Positions 8,990-18,672 of a DNA stretch of 64,000 nt are shown piece after piece (the first letter of the stretch is position 1; every line of letters starts with the position of its first letter). This stretch comes from Pseudoduganella ginsengisoli (lineage in GTDB: Bacteria; Pseudomonadota; Gammaproteobacteria; Burkholderiales; Burkholderiaceae_D). The stretch lies in the NCBI RefSeq assembly GCF_009720865.1, contig NZ_WNLA01000020.1:62001-126000 (forward strand). The letters run 5' to 3'. Both the position numbers and the translations under genes were made by a program. The notes under the pieces were generated by a model. That model had not been told where the DNA came from. It did no database searches and saw nothing but the letters and a program-made list of their open reading frames with translations.

Positions 8990-11860
8990 ATGCTAACCTT
9001 GCGTTCTTCTTATATCGTTACGCCTGTGATTTCCATTCGCGCTGTTCCTGCTGTCCCGCCTGCTTCACTGCGCCTGCGCTCGATGGCGCTGGCGCTGATG
9101 TGCGGCCTGGGATTGACGGCGCTGCTGTTTGCGGGCGCCAGCCGGCTGGAACACGATAAGGCCGCGCTGAGTTTTGAACAGCGCGCCCATGCCCGCCTGT
9201 TCCTGCTGCAGCAAGGCGTGGCCAATACGGTCGGCAGCCTGGCCTCCGTCAACCATTTGTTTGCCAGCCGCGAGGCAGTGAGCCGCGCAGAATTCCATTT
9301 GTTCACGAAACCGCTGCTGGAGCGCTATCCCTATGTGCAAGCCATCAGTTACCTGCGCGTGCTGCCCCATGAAAGCCGGGCCGCCTACGAGCAGGCGCTG
9401 GCGCAACTGAAGCCGGGCGCCGTGATGACGGAGATGCGCGACGGCAAGCCGGTGCCAGCCGGCGTGCGCGCGCAATACCGCGTGGTGCAATATATCGAGC
9501 CGCAAGCGGCCAACGAAGCAGCGCTGGGCCTCGATACCGCGTACCCGGCGCAAGACGGCAATGCGCGCCGGATTGCTTATGCGACAGGGCAGCCGATGGC
9601 GGGACCGCTGGTGCCGCTGGCGCAGCAGCAGGGCCAGCCGGCGTCCGCGCGGCGCGGCGTCATTATTTCCATGCCGGTGTACCGCTTTGGCGCAACGCTG
9701 GGCAGTGAAGCGAGCCGCCTGGCTGCGCTGCAGGGCGAAACGGCAGCCGTGCTGCGGCCGTCCGACATGATGGCGCGCATCCTCGATGAAGAAGGCAGTC
9801 ACGCCGATGGCCTCGCCATGCGCGTGTATGCAGCCGCGGCAGCCGATACGGCCAGCCTGGTGTATCAATCCGCAGCGACGCCAGGGAGCGGCCGTATGGT
9901 CTTGCCGCCATGGCTGGCGTGGCTGTACCCGCAGCGTCCGCTGACGTTCCAGAGCCACATCGATGTGGCGGGCCAGACGTGGCTGATGGCTGCCGATGTA
10001 CCGCCCGCCACGTATGCGGGCGACCATCTGGCGTCGCTGTTCACGCTGGTGCTGGGAACGCTGGTCAGTGCGCTGGGCGCGGCGTGGGTGCATGCGCTGG
10101 CGTCGCGCAACCGCTATGTGCGGCGGCTGGTCGACGAACGCACGGCGGAATTGCGTGAACTGTACCGCACCAGCCATTTGCGCGAACGCGCCATTGAAGC
10201 CAGTGTCAATGCCATTTCCATTACAGCCGCCACGAAAGGCACGCCGGTTGTATACGTCAATCCCGCGTTTGAACGGTTGACCGGCTACACGCGCGCCGAC
10301 ATGCTGGGCCAGAGCCCGCGCCTGCTGTATGGCGGCGACCTCGACCAGCCTGGCGTGCAAGAAGTGCGCGCCGCCCTGCGCGAACAGCGCGACGTGCATA
10401 CGGTGGTGCGCTGCTACCGCAAGGATGGCGCGATGTTCTGGAACGAGTTGTCGATTTCGCCGGTGCGCGATGAACACGGGACTGTCACGCATTACGTATC
10501 GTTCCAGCATGACATCACGGCCCTGAAAGCGTATGAATCGGAATTGCGCCACCAGGCCACGCACGATGCGCTGACCGGCTTGCCGAACCGCGCGCTGCTG
10601 GCAGACCGGCTGCTGCAAACCATCCACCATTCAGAACGCAAGGGCCACATGCTGTGGCTGGTATCGTTTGACGTGGACCGCTTTAAATTCACCAACAGCC
10701 GCCTGGGCCACAAGGGCGGCGACCGCTTGCTGCAAGCGGTGGCTGAGCGCGTGCAATTGGCTGTGCGTCCCGTTGACACGGTGGCGCGCATGGGTGGTGA
10801 TGAATTTGCCCTGATGCTGTTGCCGGAGCCGGGCGCCATGAGTCCCCGCGCCGACCAGCTGCAGCGCGTGCTCGATTGCCTGGCGGCGCCGCTGCACATC
10901 GATGGCCAGGAATTGTTCCTCACCTGTAGTGTAGGCATTGCGGTTTATCCGGATGACGGCCGGGATCCGGGCGTGTTGATGGAGCGGGCCGACATCGCCA
11001 TGTTCCGCGCCAAGGAAACAGGCGGCGACAACGTGCAGTTTTATACGGCTGCAATGAATGACCGCCTGGGCGAGCGCATGCTGATCGAAGGGGCGCTGCG
11101 CTCGGCGCTGGAGCGCAATGAACTGGTGCTTCACTATCAGCCGCAAACCGACATCACCGCAGGCTGCATTGTCGGCATGGAAGCGCTGATCCGCTGGCAG
11201 CATCCGGAACTGGGCATGGTAGCGCCTTACCGCTTTATTCCGCTGGCGGAAGAAACAGGTTTGATTGTGCCGATCGGCGCCTGGGTCATGCGCACTGCGT
11301 GCGAACAGCTGGTGGCGTGGCGCCAGCTTGGCCATGACGGCTTGCGCATGGCGGTCAATGTGTCGGCGCGGCAGATGACGGAAAAAGATTTCGTGCAATC
11401 GGTGGCGCAAGTGCTGGCCGATACCGGGCTGCCGCCGCACTGCCTGGAACTGGAATTGACGGAAAGCCAGGTGATGAATGATGTCGAGCATGCGATCGCC
11501 GTCATGCACGAATTGAAAAAACTGGGCGTGCTGCTGGCCATCGACGATTTTGGCACCGGCTATTCCAGCCTCTCGCATTTGAAGCGCTTTGAAATCGATG
11601 TGCTGAAAATCGACCAGACGTTTGTGCGCGACTTGACGGTGGACCCGGACGATGCAGCCATCGTCACGACCATTCTTGCGCTGGCGGCCAACCTGGGCCT
11701 GGAAGTGATTTCCGAAGGGGTGGAAACAGCGGAACAGCTGGAATTCCTGCGCCAGCACGGGTGCCGGCAAATGCAGGGTTATTATTTCAGCCGTCCCGCA
11801 CCGGCAGGCGCCATTGAAACCATCTTGCGGGACGACGCGGCGCACACGGCTGCCGTTTAA
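8990..11860 (+). CDS. CHASE-PAS-GGDEF-EAL membrane c-di-GMP enzyme
   Basis: The protein has about 956 residues. An N-terminal membrane segment (MALALMCGLGLTALLFAGA) leads into a periplasmic CHASE sensor domain (PYVQAISYLRVLPH, later GVIISMPVYR). A second membrane helix near residue 350 is followed by a PAS domain (VYVNPAFERLTGYTRADMLG), a GGDEF domain with intact RMGGDEF near residue 601 and an RxxD inhibitory site (RPVD) five residues before it, and an EAL domain with EALIRW, DDFGTGYSSL and SEGVET. Both enzymatic halves keep their key residues, so it could make or degrade c-di-GMP. I chose ATG 8990; GTG 8981 is in frame. The next gene follows after 14 bp. Confidence 0.9.
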   Translation: MLTLRSSYIVTPVISIRAVPAVPPASLRLRSMALALMCGLGLTALLFAGASRLEHDKAALSFEQRAHARLFLLQQGVANTVGSLASVNHLFASREAVSRAEFHLFTKPLLERYPYVQAISYLRVLPHESRAAYEQALAQLKPGAVMTEMRDGKPVPAGVRAQYRVVQYIEPQAANEAALGLDTAYPAQDGNARRIAYATGQPMAGPLVPLAQQQGQPASARRGVIISMPVYRFGATLGSEASRLAALQGETAAVLRPSDMMARILDEEGSHADGLAMRVYAAAAADTASLVYQSAATPGSGRMVLPPWLAWLYPQRPLTFQSHIDVAGQTWLMAADVPPATYAGDHLASLFTLVLGTLVSALGAAWVHALASRNRYVRRLVDERTAELRELYRTSHLRERAIEASVNAISITAATKGTPVVYVNPAFERLTGYTRADMLGQSPRLLYGGDLDQPGVQEVRAALREQRDVHTVVRCYRKDGAMFWNELSISPVRDEHGTVTHYVSFQHDITALKAYESELRHQATHDALTGLPNRALLADRLLQTIHHSERKGHMLWLVSFDVDRFKFTNSRLGHKGGDRLLQAVAERVQLAVRPVDTVARMGGDEFALMLLPEPGAMSPRADQLQRVLDCLAAPLHIDGQELFLTCSVGIAVYPDDGRDPGVLMERADIAMFRAKETGGDNVQFYTAAMNDRLGERMLIEGALRSALERNELVLHYQPQTDITAGCIVGMEALIRWQHPELGMVAPYRFIPLAEETGLIVPIGAWVMRTACEQLVAWRQLGHDGLRMAVNVSARQMTEKDFVQSVAQVLADTGLPPHCLELELTESQVMNDVEHAIAVMHELKKLGVLLAIDDFGTGYSSLSHLKRFEIDVLKIDQTFVRDLTVDPDDAAIVTTILALAANLGLEVISEGVETAEQLEFLRQHGCRQMQGYYFSRPAPAGAIETILRDDAAHTAAV

Positions 11861-11874
11861 AGACAGGAGAGAGC

Positions 11875-12909
11875 ATGGCCGGATTGGCGGATGTACTGGA
11901 AGCGCTGCAGCGCACGATTGAAGATGGCGAGCTTCACCGGCGCCAGCATCTGGAAGCGGAAATGGGCTCGCAGTTTGGGCGCCACGTGGAAATCGGCCTG
12001 GCGCTGCGCGAAGCGTTTGAACAGCCTGAGTTGCGCGACAAATTTATCCGCCGCCTGAAGCCCTTGCGCCGCCTGATCATTGGCAACCTGCCGGCCGGCG
12101 TGCAGCGCCAGGGTTTGCTGCCGGAATTGTCGCCGCAGCAGCGGACCGCGATGGGACACCGCCGCCTGGACGATATTCCAGACAGTGAACTGGAACAATG
12201 GCTGATCGATGACGGCCGCATGATTTATGGCGAATTCAAGCCGCATGAATTGCACCATTACTTTACGGCGATCGCGCCCTATGTGAAGCCGGGCAGCGCC
12301 ATGATCGACCTGGGCAGCGGCTTGGGTAAAGTCGTGCTGTCGGCGGCGCTGTCGCTGCCGTTTGGTTCGTGCACGGGGGTGGAATTGCTGCCTTACCGGC
12401 ACGCCATGGCGCAGCAGCGTTTTGACGCCATGCTGGCGGCGGGCGACGCGGCGCTGGCAGCGCTGCCAGGTCCGCCAACGCCGGACGAAGTGGTGGCGCT
12501 GCCATATGGCGGCCACGCGGACGCCAGCCACGTGCTGCGCTTAAAAGAGCGGGTCCGCTTCATCAATGGCGACTTGTTTGACGCGGACGTCAGCCAGGCT
12601 GGCTTGATCTTCATGTATTGCACCTGCTTTGCGCCGCTGATGGACCGCATCGGTGAAAAACTGGCGCGTGAATTGCCGCAGGGATGCCTGGTCTCCACTA
12701 CCACATTCCAGTTGCGGCATCCGGCGTTCCAGGAAGTGGCGCATTTCCCGTCCGGGACCGTGGCCTGGACTTCCGTGTACCTGTATGTGCGCGCCGGGGA
12801 ACTGGAGGGGTTGCCGCCGGCGCCGGCATCGTATTTATATGAGCCGCCGGAGGAGCAGTGGGAAGCAGCCGTGCGGGAGCAGATGGCGGCGCTGGATGCC
12901 GGCGCCTGA
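11875..12909 (+). CDS. DOT1-like class I SAM-dependent methyltransferase
   Basis: The 344-residue protein has a helical N-terminus, then YGEFKPHEL at about 118-126 and methyltransferase motif I (MIDLGSGLGKVVLSAA) from residue 143. These are followed by CTGVELLPYRHAMAQ, FINGDLFDADV and a CLVSTTTFQL strand. A YGE element before motif I and the GVE...A...R pattern resemble the DOT1 fold (Pfam DOT1), otherwise known for histone H3 methylation in eukaryotes. Bacterial members have unknown targets. It lies 14 bp after the c-di-GMP enzyme gene and may share its transcript. The DOT1 assignment is by motif only; a generic methyltransferase is certain. Confidence 0.78.
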   Translation: MAGLADVLEALQRTIEDGELHRRQHLEAEMGSQFGRHVEIGLALREAFEQPELRDKFIRRLKPLRRLIIGNLPAGVQRQGLLPELSPQQRTAMGHRRLDDIPDSELEQWLIDDGRMIYGEFKPHELHHYFTAIAPYVKPGSAMIDLGSGLGKVVLSAALSLPFGSCTGVELLPYRHAMAQQRFDAMLAAGDAALAALPGPPTPDEVVALPYGGHADASHVLRLKERVRFINGDLFDADVSQAGLIFMYCTCFAPLMDRIGEKLARELPQGCLVSTTTFQLRHPAFQEVAHFPSGTVAWTSVYLYVRAGELEGLPPAPASYLYEPPEEQWEAAVREQMAALDAGA

Positions 12910-12918
12910 CGTGGCAGC

Positions 12919-13677
12919 TTACTGCACCACACACTCTGGCTCGGAATTGCGCCCCGCCGCTCCCGCCGCCGGCGTGTTCTGGCTGATCGACGCCGGCATG
13001 CGCACTTGCGGCGCCTGATTGGGCGGCACCAGGATCATCGGCGGCTGGATACCGTTTTGCGTGGGCGGCAAGAAGCCGAATTGGCCCGCATTTAAAATCG
13101 CCGGCTGCATCGGCGGCGCACCGGGCGGCGTCACGGGCGTAACGGAAATCCCGCCTGCCGCCACGTCGAGGTGCAAGCCATTGGCCGGCGTCTGCCCGCT
13201 TGGCGTCGGCACGCCGCCGCAGTCATTCTGGCAAAACAGTGCGCCCAGATGCGTGCCACGGATACCGATGGTGGCCGTGGGCAGGCTGAAACTGACGGAT
13301 TCCCGGCTGCGTTTCCCGACCATGCCGGACACGGCGCGGAAACCGCCTTTCAGCATTTCCAGCCGCACCTTGTCGCCTTTGGGATCCGGTTCGCGGAACG
13401 TGAATTCTGAAATCTTCAGCACGGAATTCGGCCGCAGCACCATTTCCGAATGGTCGATGAATTTCAGCCGTGCGTACGCTTCATTTTCCGTCGTCAGCAC
13501 GTCGCCTTCGCGCACGGGTGATTTCACGGACAGCATTTTGGTATTGCCATCGGCCTGCCTGGCCGTCAGCACGCCGGACAAATGCGTGACTTGCGCCACC
13601 GTGTCGCCGGGGGAAGCCCAGACGGCGGACCATGCGCATCCGCACAGCAGCAAAGAGTAAATTTTCAGGGGCGCCAT
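12919..13677 (-). CDS. FecR-domain exported protein
   Basis: The 252-residue product has a signal peptide (KIYSLLLCGCAWSAVWA) and a FecR domain covering about 25-160: VAQVTHLSGVLTAR, SPVREGDVLTTENEAYARLKF, HSEMVLRPNSVLKI and TATIGIRGTHLGALF. The C-terminal 90 residues are proline-rich and low complexity. This stand-alone, periplasmic form of FecR domain is not the sigma-regulator type. Its ATG follows the upstream TpsB stop codon by one base (TGA C ATG), so the two are translationally coupled and probably work together at the outer membrane. Confidence 0.85.
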   Translation of the reverse strand: MAPLKIYSLLLCGCAWSAVWASPGDTVAQVTHLSGVLTARQADGNTKMLSVKSPVREGDVLTTENEAYARLKFIDHSEMVLRPNSVLKISEFTFREPDPKGDKVRLEMLKGGFRAVSGMVGKRSRESVSFSLPTATIGIRGTHLGALFCQNDCGGVPTPSGQTPANGLHLDVAAGGISVTPVTPPGAPPMQPAILNAGQFGFLPPTQNGIQPPMILVPPNQAPQVRMPASISQNTPAAGAAGRNSEPECVVQ

Positions 13678-13678
13678 G

Positions 13679-15337
13679 TCAGTACCCGACCGTCACGAAA
13701 ATATGGGCGCGGGTGTCGCCGCGCGCAATGCCCAGGGCGTGGCCTGCATCGAGTACGCGCGCCACATCCACCCTGATAGTAACGCTTTTTCCCAGCACTG
13801 CGCGCAAGCCGATGCCCGCACCGGCGGCCGACACGCTGCCCGGCACGGGACTTTGCGCGGCCCGGTTCTGGCCATAAGACGCGTCGATAAAGCCCAGCAA
13901 GCGCACACTGCCATCGACGCCGATGACGGCGGCCAGATCCGGCCCATATAGTTCGCCATTGGCGATAATGCCGCTGTCGGCCGACAGCGCCCGTTCATCA
14001 AAGCCCCGCACGGCATTGGCGCCCGTCAGGCCAAAGCTTTCCGCCGATACCAGCGGCTGCAAGGCATATTGGGCGCTGCCTGCCACGCGCGCCTGCCAGT
14101 CATTGCTGAAACCCTGCATCCAGCTGGCGGCGCCCCGCACGATGACGAGGCGGTCACGCGTGTCGCGGTTGCCGCTGGTCAGATACGAATAACGGTCGCT
14201 GCGTCCCGTGATGTTGGTGTAGCTGGCGCCGCGCGGCAGGTTGACGGCCAGGCCCACGCTGGCGTCCAGCTGCGACAGGCCGCTGCGGGCCGACATCGAA
14301 TACGTGGCCGACAGCGGCATCACCGTGTAAGGCACACAGCTGGCCAGCGGCGGCGTGGGCGGCGCCGTGCTGACTGGCGTGCCATCGACCGCCGTGCAGC
14401 GCGCATCGATGGCTTTATAGTCAATTGCCGCCACCAGCTTGCGCGTGGTTTCGCCGGCGCGGGGGAAGTTGTGGTTCAGGCGCAGGCCAGCCACGTCGCC
14501 CTTGCCGACAATATTCAGCGAGCCGCCCAAGGTCGGCGTGGAGCTGGGCGTATTCGAGCTGGATTTGCCGTAAATGACGTCGATGCTGTCGCCCCACGCG
14601 TACAGGGGCAGCCGGTAGCCGATGCTGTAGTTATGGATTTTCACGCCGGCCGGGCTGTCCGGCGACGTCGTGTACGCGATGCTGGCGGCGTGGTCGCGGT
14701 CAAACAGGTTGGCATACTGGTAAAACACGCCGGTACGCCATTTGCCGGTGGCGTCCGTGCCGGTATTATCAAAGGAAATGCCGCCCTGGTGCGGGCTGCG
14801 GTCCGTCACGCGCACGTTGGCATCGACCACGTAATCATCGTCGCTGGCCGCCAGCGACACTTCCACCTGCTTTGCGCCGTTTTCATTCGACAGCTGCACG
14901 TTTTCCGACAGCCGGCGCAAATTCGGCGTCGTTCCCTGCTTCAGCGCGGGCAAGCCGCGCCGCACGTTATCGGCGCTGTAATAGCGGTTACCCAGCACGT
15001 TGACTTTGCCGATTTTCGCTTCCATGACGTCGAAGCGCACGGCGCCGGATGTGGCTTCCTGTTCCGGCAAGCCCACTTGCACGGCGCCATAGCCGGCCGC
15101 GCGGTAAGCATTTTCCAGCGCATCGAGCGCGCGCTGCACATCGGCGAAATTGCGGCGGCTGCCCGTGTAGGGCGCCAGCAGCGCCTGTATTTGCGCATCG
15201 GGCAGCAGGGTATTGCCCACCACGTCGAAGCGGGTGATGTCGAAGCGCTGTTCCTCGGCCCGCACACCGGCACATGCGGACGCCAATGCCGACGCCAGCA
15301 CCAACGCGTTGCACGCTGCGGGCAGCCGAGTCGTCAT
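13679..15337 (-). CDS. ShlB/FhaC-family two-partner secretion transporter (TpsB)
   Basis: The 552-residue protein has a signal peptide (LVLASALASACAGVRAEE). A POTRA module follows (RFDITRFDVVGNTLLPDAQIQALL and VQRALDALENAYRAAGYGAV), with a second POTRA-like part (KIGKVNVLGNRYY). The C-terminal beta-barrel has ShlB-family strands (GISFDNTGTDATGKWRTGVF, FGLTGANAVRGFDERALSADSG) and ends in aromatic VTVGY as outer-membrane proteins do. Such proteins export a large TpsA exoprotein, but none is encoded beside it; the only partner is the coupled FecR protein. ATG 15337 is chosen because the signal peptide starts there. Confidence 0.85.
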   Translation of the reverse strand: MTTRLPAACNALVLASALASACAGVRAEEQRFDITRFDVVGNTLLPDAQIQALLAPYTGSRRNFADVQRALDALENAYRAAGYGAVQVGLPEQEATSGAVRFDVMEAKIGKVNVLGNRYYSADNVRRGLPALKQGTTPNLRRLSENVQLSNENGAKQVEVSLAASDDDYVVDANVRVTDRSPHQGGISFDNTGTDATGKWRTGVFYQYANLFDRDHAASIAYTTSPDSPAGVKIHNYSIGYRLPLYAWGDSIDVIYGKSSSNTPSSTPTLGGSLNIVGKGDVAGLRLNHNFPRAGETTRKLVAAIDYKAIDARCTAVDGTPVSTAPPTPPLASCVPYTVMPLSATYSMSARSGLSQLDASVGLAVNLPRGASYTNITGRSDRYSYLTSGNRDTRDRLVIVRGAASWMQGFSNDWQARVAGSAQYALQPLVSAESFGLTGANAVRGFDERALSADSGIIANGELYGPDLAAVIGVDGSVRLLGFIDASYGQNRAAQSPVPGSVSAAGAGIGLRAVLGKSVTIRVDVARVLDAGHALGIARGDTRAHIFVTVGY

Positions 15338-15440
15338 GATGCCAAAAGGAAAAGGGAATAACCTAGAGTAGTCTGATCCGGCCTTCCCGGCAAGCCAATG
15401 TGGGGACCTGGCCACAGGCCCCACAGGGCTGTTCGGGCGC

Positions 15441-17075
15441 TTAACGCTTGACATTGGCGAACGGGTCACCCTTCTTGAAACTCGCCATTTTCGCGTCATT
15501 GGCCACGGCATAGCCCAGGTTCAGCGTGAATTGCGCCTGCTGCACCATGCCGGACAAATCCCAGTCCGCGTGGTATTCATCCGTTACCTGGTGGTAATCC
15601 TTTTTGAAGGCCACCAGCTTGTCGCTGGACGCTTGCTGGTTTTTCTCAAACGTGAAGTGGCCGTCGCCGGAAAACACGGCGGAACCCACGTTGAAGGCAG
15701 GGATGCCTGCCTTGGCAAAGTTGAAATGGTCGGCGCGGAAGTAGGCGCCGGACAAGTCCGGGATCAGGGGCGCCAAGGTCAACCCCATTTTCTTTGCCAC
15801 CACGCCGGCGGTTTCATACAGCGAACTGCGTTCCGCGCCGGCCACGCCGATATCCCTGGTGCGGCCCACGAAATTCATGCTGTCCAGGTTCAAGTCCGCG
15901 CTGGTTTGATTCAGCGGCCAGGCCGGGTTGGCGACGTAGGCGGCGCTGCCCAGCAAGCCCTGTTCTTCGGCGGCCGGCCACAGGAAAATTTGCGTGCGCT
16001 TGGCCGGGGATTTGACGGCTGCCGCCGCCATGGCCAGCAGGGCGGCCGTGCCGGACGCATTGTCGATGGCGCCATTGTACGTATGGTCGGTCTTGCCTTC
16101 GCGGCGCACCCCTTCGTCGATGCCCAGGTGATCCCAGTGCGCGGAATAGATGACGGCCTGCTCTTTGAGTTTCGGGTCAAGGCCGGGCACGATCCCCACC
16201 ACATTGAATTGTTCGACCTGGCGCACGGCGCTGCGCAATTCCACATGTGCCGTGGTTTTCAAGTCGACCGGGCGGAAATCGCGCGATTCCGCTTTTGCCC
16301 GTAACTCGTCGAGGTCGAAACCGGCGGACTTGAACAAGTCGCGCGCCGTGTCTTCATGCAGCCAGCCTTCGACCTGGTTGCCTTCTTTATTCAAGTGGAA
16401 GCGTTCATGGCCGAAGCCATTGGCCGGCACGCTCCACGGATACGATGCGGACGGTGTCGTGTGGATCAGCAGCGCACCGGCTGCGCCACGGCGCACGGAT
16501 TCTTCGAATTTGTACAGCCAGCGGCCGTAATACGTGTAAGCCTTGCCGGCGAAGCGGTTCGGTTCTTCCGCGGTCGGCTGCGGGTCATTGACCATCATGA
16601 CGAGGATTTTGCCTTTGACGTCCACGTCCTTGTAGTCGTCCCATTTTTCTTCCGGCGCCGTTGCGCCATAGCCGACGAACACCAGCGGCGCATCAAAGCT
16701 CAGCGATGCCTTGCCGCTGCCGGTGCCGATCAGCACACCCTCGCCGACGATCGGTGTCATGCGCGTATTGCCGGTCCTGAACGCGATCGAACTGCCCGGC
16801 AGCAGTTTGGTGCCACGGAAGTGCACGGGCTGGCGGTACGATCCGTCTTGCAGCGGCTTTAACCCCATCACGGCAGCCTGGGTTTCCAGGTAGTGCACGG
16901 CCAGGTCGCCGCCGCGCTGGCCCGTGCCACGGCCTTCCAGCAAATCGTCGGCCAGGAAGGACAGGTGGGCGCGCAGCGGACCTTCCGTCACGACAGGCGC
17001 CTGCTGGGCACGGGCAGGGACGGTGTGGAAGGCGGCTGCGATGGCGGCGGTGGTGACTAACAGTCGAGTGCGCAT
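15441..17075 (-). CDS. M28-family zinc metallopeptidase, exported
   Basis: The 544-residue protein has a signal peptide (RLLVTTAAIAAAFHTVPARAQ). The M28 core is recognisable from its zinc ligands: YSAHWDHLG, NGAIDNASGTAALL, PAAEEQGLLGS and, near the end, YFRADHFNFAKAGIPAF. Between the N-terminal part and the core is a protease-associated-like insertion (VFVGYGATAPEEKWDDYKDVDVKG...). M28 enzymes are aminopeptidases or carboxypeptidases, here probably periplasmic or secreted for peptide scavenging. The gene stands alone between the TpsB gene (about 100 bp away) and a divergent SDR gene. Confidence 0.9.
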   Translation of the reverse strand: MRTRLLVTTAAIAAAFHTVPARAQQAPVVTEGPLRAHLSFLADDLLEGRGTGQRGGDLAVHYLETQAAVMGLKPLQDGSYRQPVHFRGTKLLPGSSIAFRTGNTRMTPIVGEGVLIGTGSGKASLSFDAPLVFVGYGATAPEEKWDDYKDVDVKGKILVMMVNDPQPTAEEPNRFAGKAYTYYGRWLYKFEESVRRGAAGALLIHTTPSASYPWSVPANGFGHERFHLNKEGNQVEGWLHEDTARDLFKSAGFDLDELRAKAESRDFRPVDLKTTAHVELRSAVRQVEQFNVVGIVPGLDPKLKEQAVIYSAHWDHLGIDEGVRREGKTDHTYNGAIDNASGTAALLAMAAAAVKSPAKRTQIFLWPAAEEQGLLGSAAYVANPAWPLNQTSADLNLDSMNFVGRTRDIGVAGAERSSLYETAGVVAKKMGLTLAPLIPDLSGAYFRADHFNFAKAGIPAFNVGSAVFSGDGHFTFEKNQQASSDKLVAFKKDYHQVTDEYHADWDLSGMVQQAQFTLNLGYAVANDAKMASFKKGDPFANVKR

Positions 17076-17214
17076 AGGGGCTCCGTAGTGAAAAGGTGAC
17101 AGGTTCGGTGGCCGTACCGCTCGAAGCAGGCGGTGCGAGGCGCCTATCTTACTCTTGCTGTAGAGAACATGTTAGCCTTTGCTGGAACGATAACAACAAG
17201 TAGCAGGAACGAAC

Positions 17215-18042
17215 ATGCGGGTCATTATCATCACGGGGGCATCGGACGGGATCGGTGCGGAAATGGCGCGCCAGCTGGCGCAGCGCGCAGCTGGGAAAAT
17301 AGACCAGGATGGCCACCTTGCGCTGGTGCTGGCCGCGCGCAACCGTCCCATGCTCGATGCGGTGGCGGCCGAATGCGCCACCTATGGCGCCCGCACGTTG
17401 ACCGTGCCAACGGATGTCTCCGACCAGAACCAGTGCAAGCAACTCGTGCAGGCGGCTGCCGATGTGTTTGGCCGCATCGATGTGCTGGTCAACAATGCGG
17501 GCCGCTCCGGCCATGCGCTGTTCGAAGACGTGCAGGATTTGGGCTGGTATGAAGAGATGATGCGGATTAATTTGTGGGGCAGCGTATGGTGCACGCATGC
17601 GGCGCTGCCTTACCTGAAGCAAACGCGCGGCAGCGTGGTGGCGGTGGCGTCGCTGGCGGGGCTGGTCGGCGTGCCGGGACGCACGGCCTACAGCGCCAGC
17701 AAATTCGCCATGTCCGGTTTCTTTGAAGCGTTGCGGGCGGAAGTCAAATCTGCCGGCGTGTCCGTCACGACCGCGTATCCGGGCGTGGTCGACACGCGCA
17801 TCCGCTACCGCGGCTATAACGCGGCGGGCGGCGAACTGGGTTCCAGCAGCCTGAAGGAAGATGGCGCAATGCCCGTGGCGGAATGCGCGCGGCTGATCAT
17901 CGAAGGCATGGAGCACCGCAAGCGCGAAGTGGTGATGTCGGCGAAGGGAAAGCTGGGGCGGTGGATGAAACTGATCGCCCCGGGCCTGGTGGAGAATATG
18001 GCGTTAAAGGCGGTCAGCGAAGAACACCGGCCGCACAGCTGA
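17215..18042 (+). CDS. SDR-family oxidoreductase
   Basis: The 275-residue short-chain dehydrogenase has TGASDGIGAEMARQLA at the N-terminus, VLVNNAGRSGHA, and catalytic YSASKFAMSGFFEALR. The C-terminal end (KLGRWMKLIAPGLVENMALKAV) is amphipathic, as in SDRs that act on lipids at the membrane. CAGGAAC precedes the ATG. It is convergent with the small NTF2-fold gene. The substrate cannot be told from sequence. Confidence 0.87.
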   Translation: MRVIIITGASDGIGAEMARQLAQRAAGKIDQDGHLALVLAARNRPMLDAVAAECATYGARTLTVPTDVSDQNQCKQLVQAAADVFGRIDVLVNNAGRSGHALFEDVQDLGWYEEMMRINLWGSVWCTHAALPYLKQTRGSVVAVASLAGLVGVPGRTAYSASKFAMSGFFEALRAEVKSAGVSVTTAYPGVVDTRIRYRGYNAAGGELGSSSLKEDGAMPVAECARLIIEGMEHRKREVVMSAKGKLGRWMKLIAPGLVENMALKAVSEEHRPHS

Positions 18043-18056
18043 TTTGCAACGATGCG

Positions 18057-18461
18057 TTACGCGGCGGTTGGCTCGCCGTGGAAGGCTTTGTTGGCGATCT
18101 TCCAGCCATCTGCGGTTTTCAGCAGCACGAAGTAATCGGTAAACGTGGTGGCGCCGTGGATCAGGCGCAGCCGCACGGAAGCTGCTGTGCCATGCACGTC
18201 AACCCAGTCCACGATGCGCTGGCGCTCGGATTCGTCGGCGGCAGGGACGCCATTGAAGCGCTGGCAATACACATCCAGCGGCCACGACGTGAATTCGCCG
18301 TCGCGCATCGATTCAATGTGGGCAGTCGGCAGGAAGGCTTTGCGCATGAAGGATGCGTCGTTGCGCGCGTGGCCTTCGATGTATTGCTTGACCGGGTCCA
18401 TCACCGCGGCTTGTTCTTCGGTGAACTGGGGACGGAAAATGACATTCATAGACAGGGACAT
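18057..18461 (-). CDS. Nuclear transport factor 2 (SnoaL-like) family protein
   Basis: The 134-residue protein has the small NTF2/SnoaL cone layout: an N-terminal helix (VKQYIEGHARNDASFMRKAFLPTAHI), a central strand region and a C-terminal FTDYFVLLKTADGWKIANKAFH, the usual ending of the lumazine-binding-like branch. Members are small-ligand-binding proteins or isomerases; the ligand is unknown. AAGGAG lies seven bases before ATG 18461, so that start is preferred to the internal ATG at 18449. Confidence 0.82.
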   Translation of the reverse strand: MSLSMNVIFRPQFTEEQAAVMDPVKQYIEGHARNDASFMRKAFLPTAHIESMRDGEFTSWPLDVYCQRFNGVPAADESERQRIVDWVDVHGTAASVRLRLIHGATTFTDYFVLLKTADGWKIANKAFHGEPTAA

Positions 18462-18672
18462 GGCTGGCTCCTTGGTGGAGCCCCATGATGCCCCGCTTTG
18501 CGCCGGTTGGCTGCGTCATAGGGCAGATACCGGGTATATGCCGCGCTTTATGCTTAAAAAGCAGGCAGATTGCAGGAAAAGAGCCGCTTTCCGTACGCTG
18601 TATGCGGTAAAAGGGTAAACTGGCACCTTTGTTTCGCATTGGGCGATTCGATCATTAACTGTGAGTGCCGCC

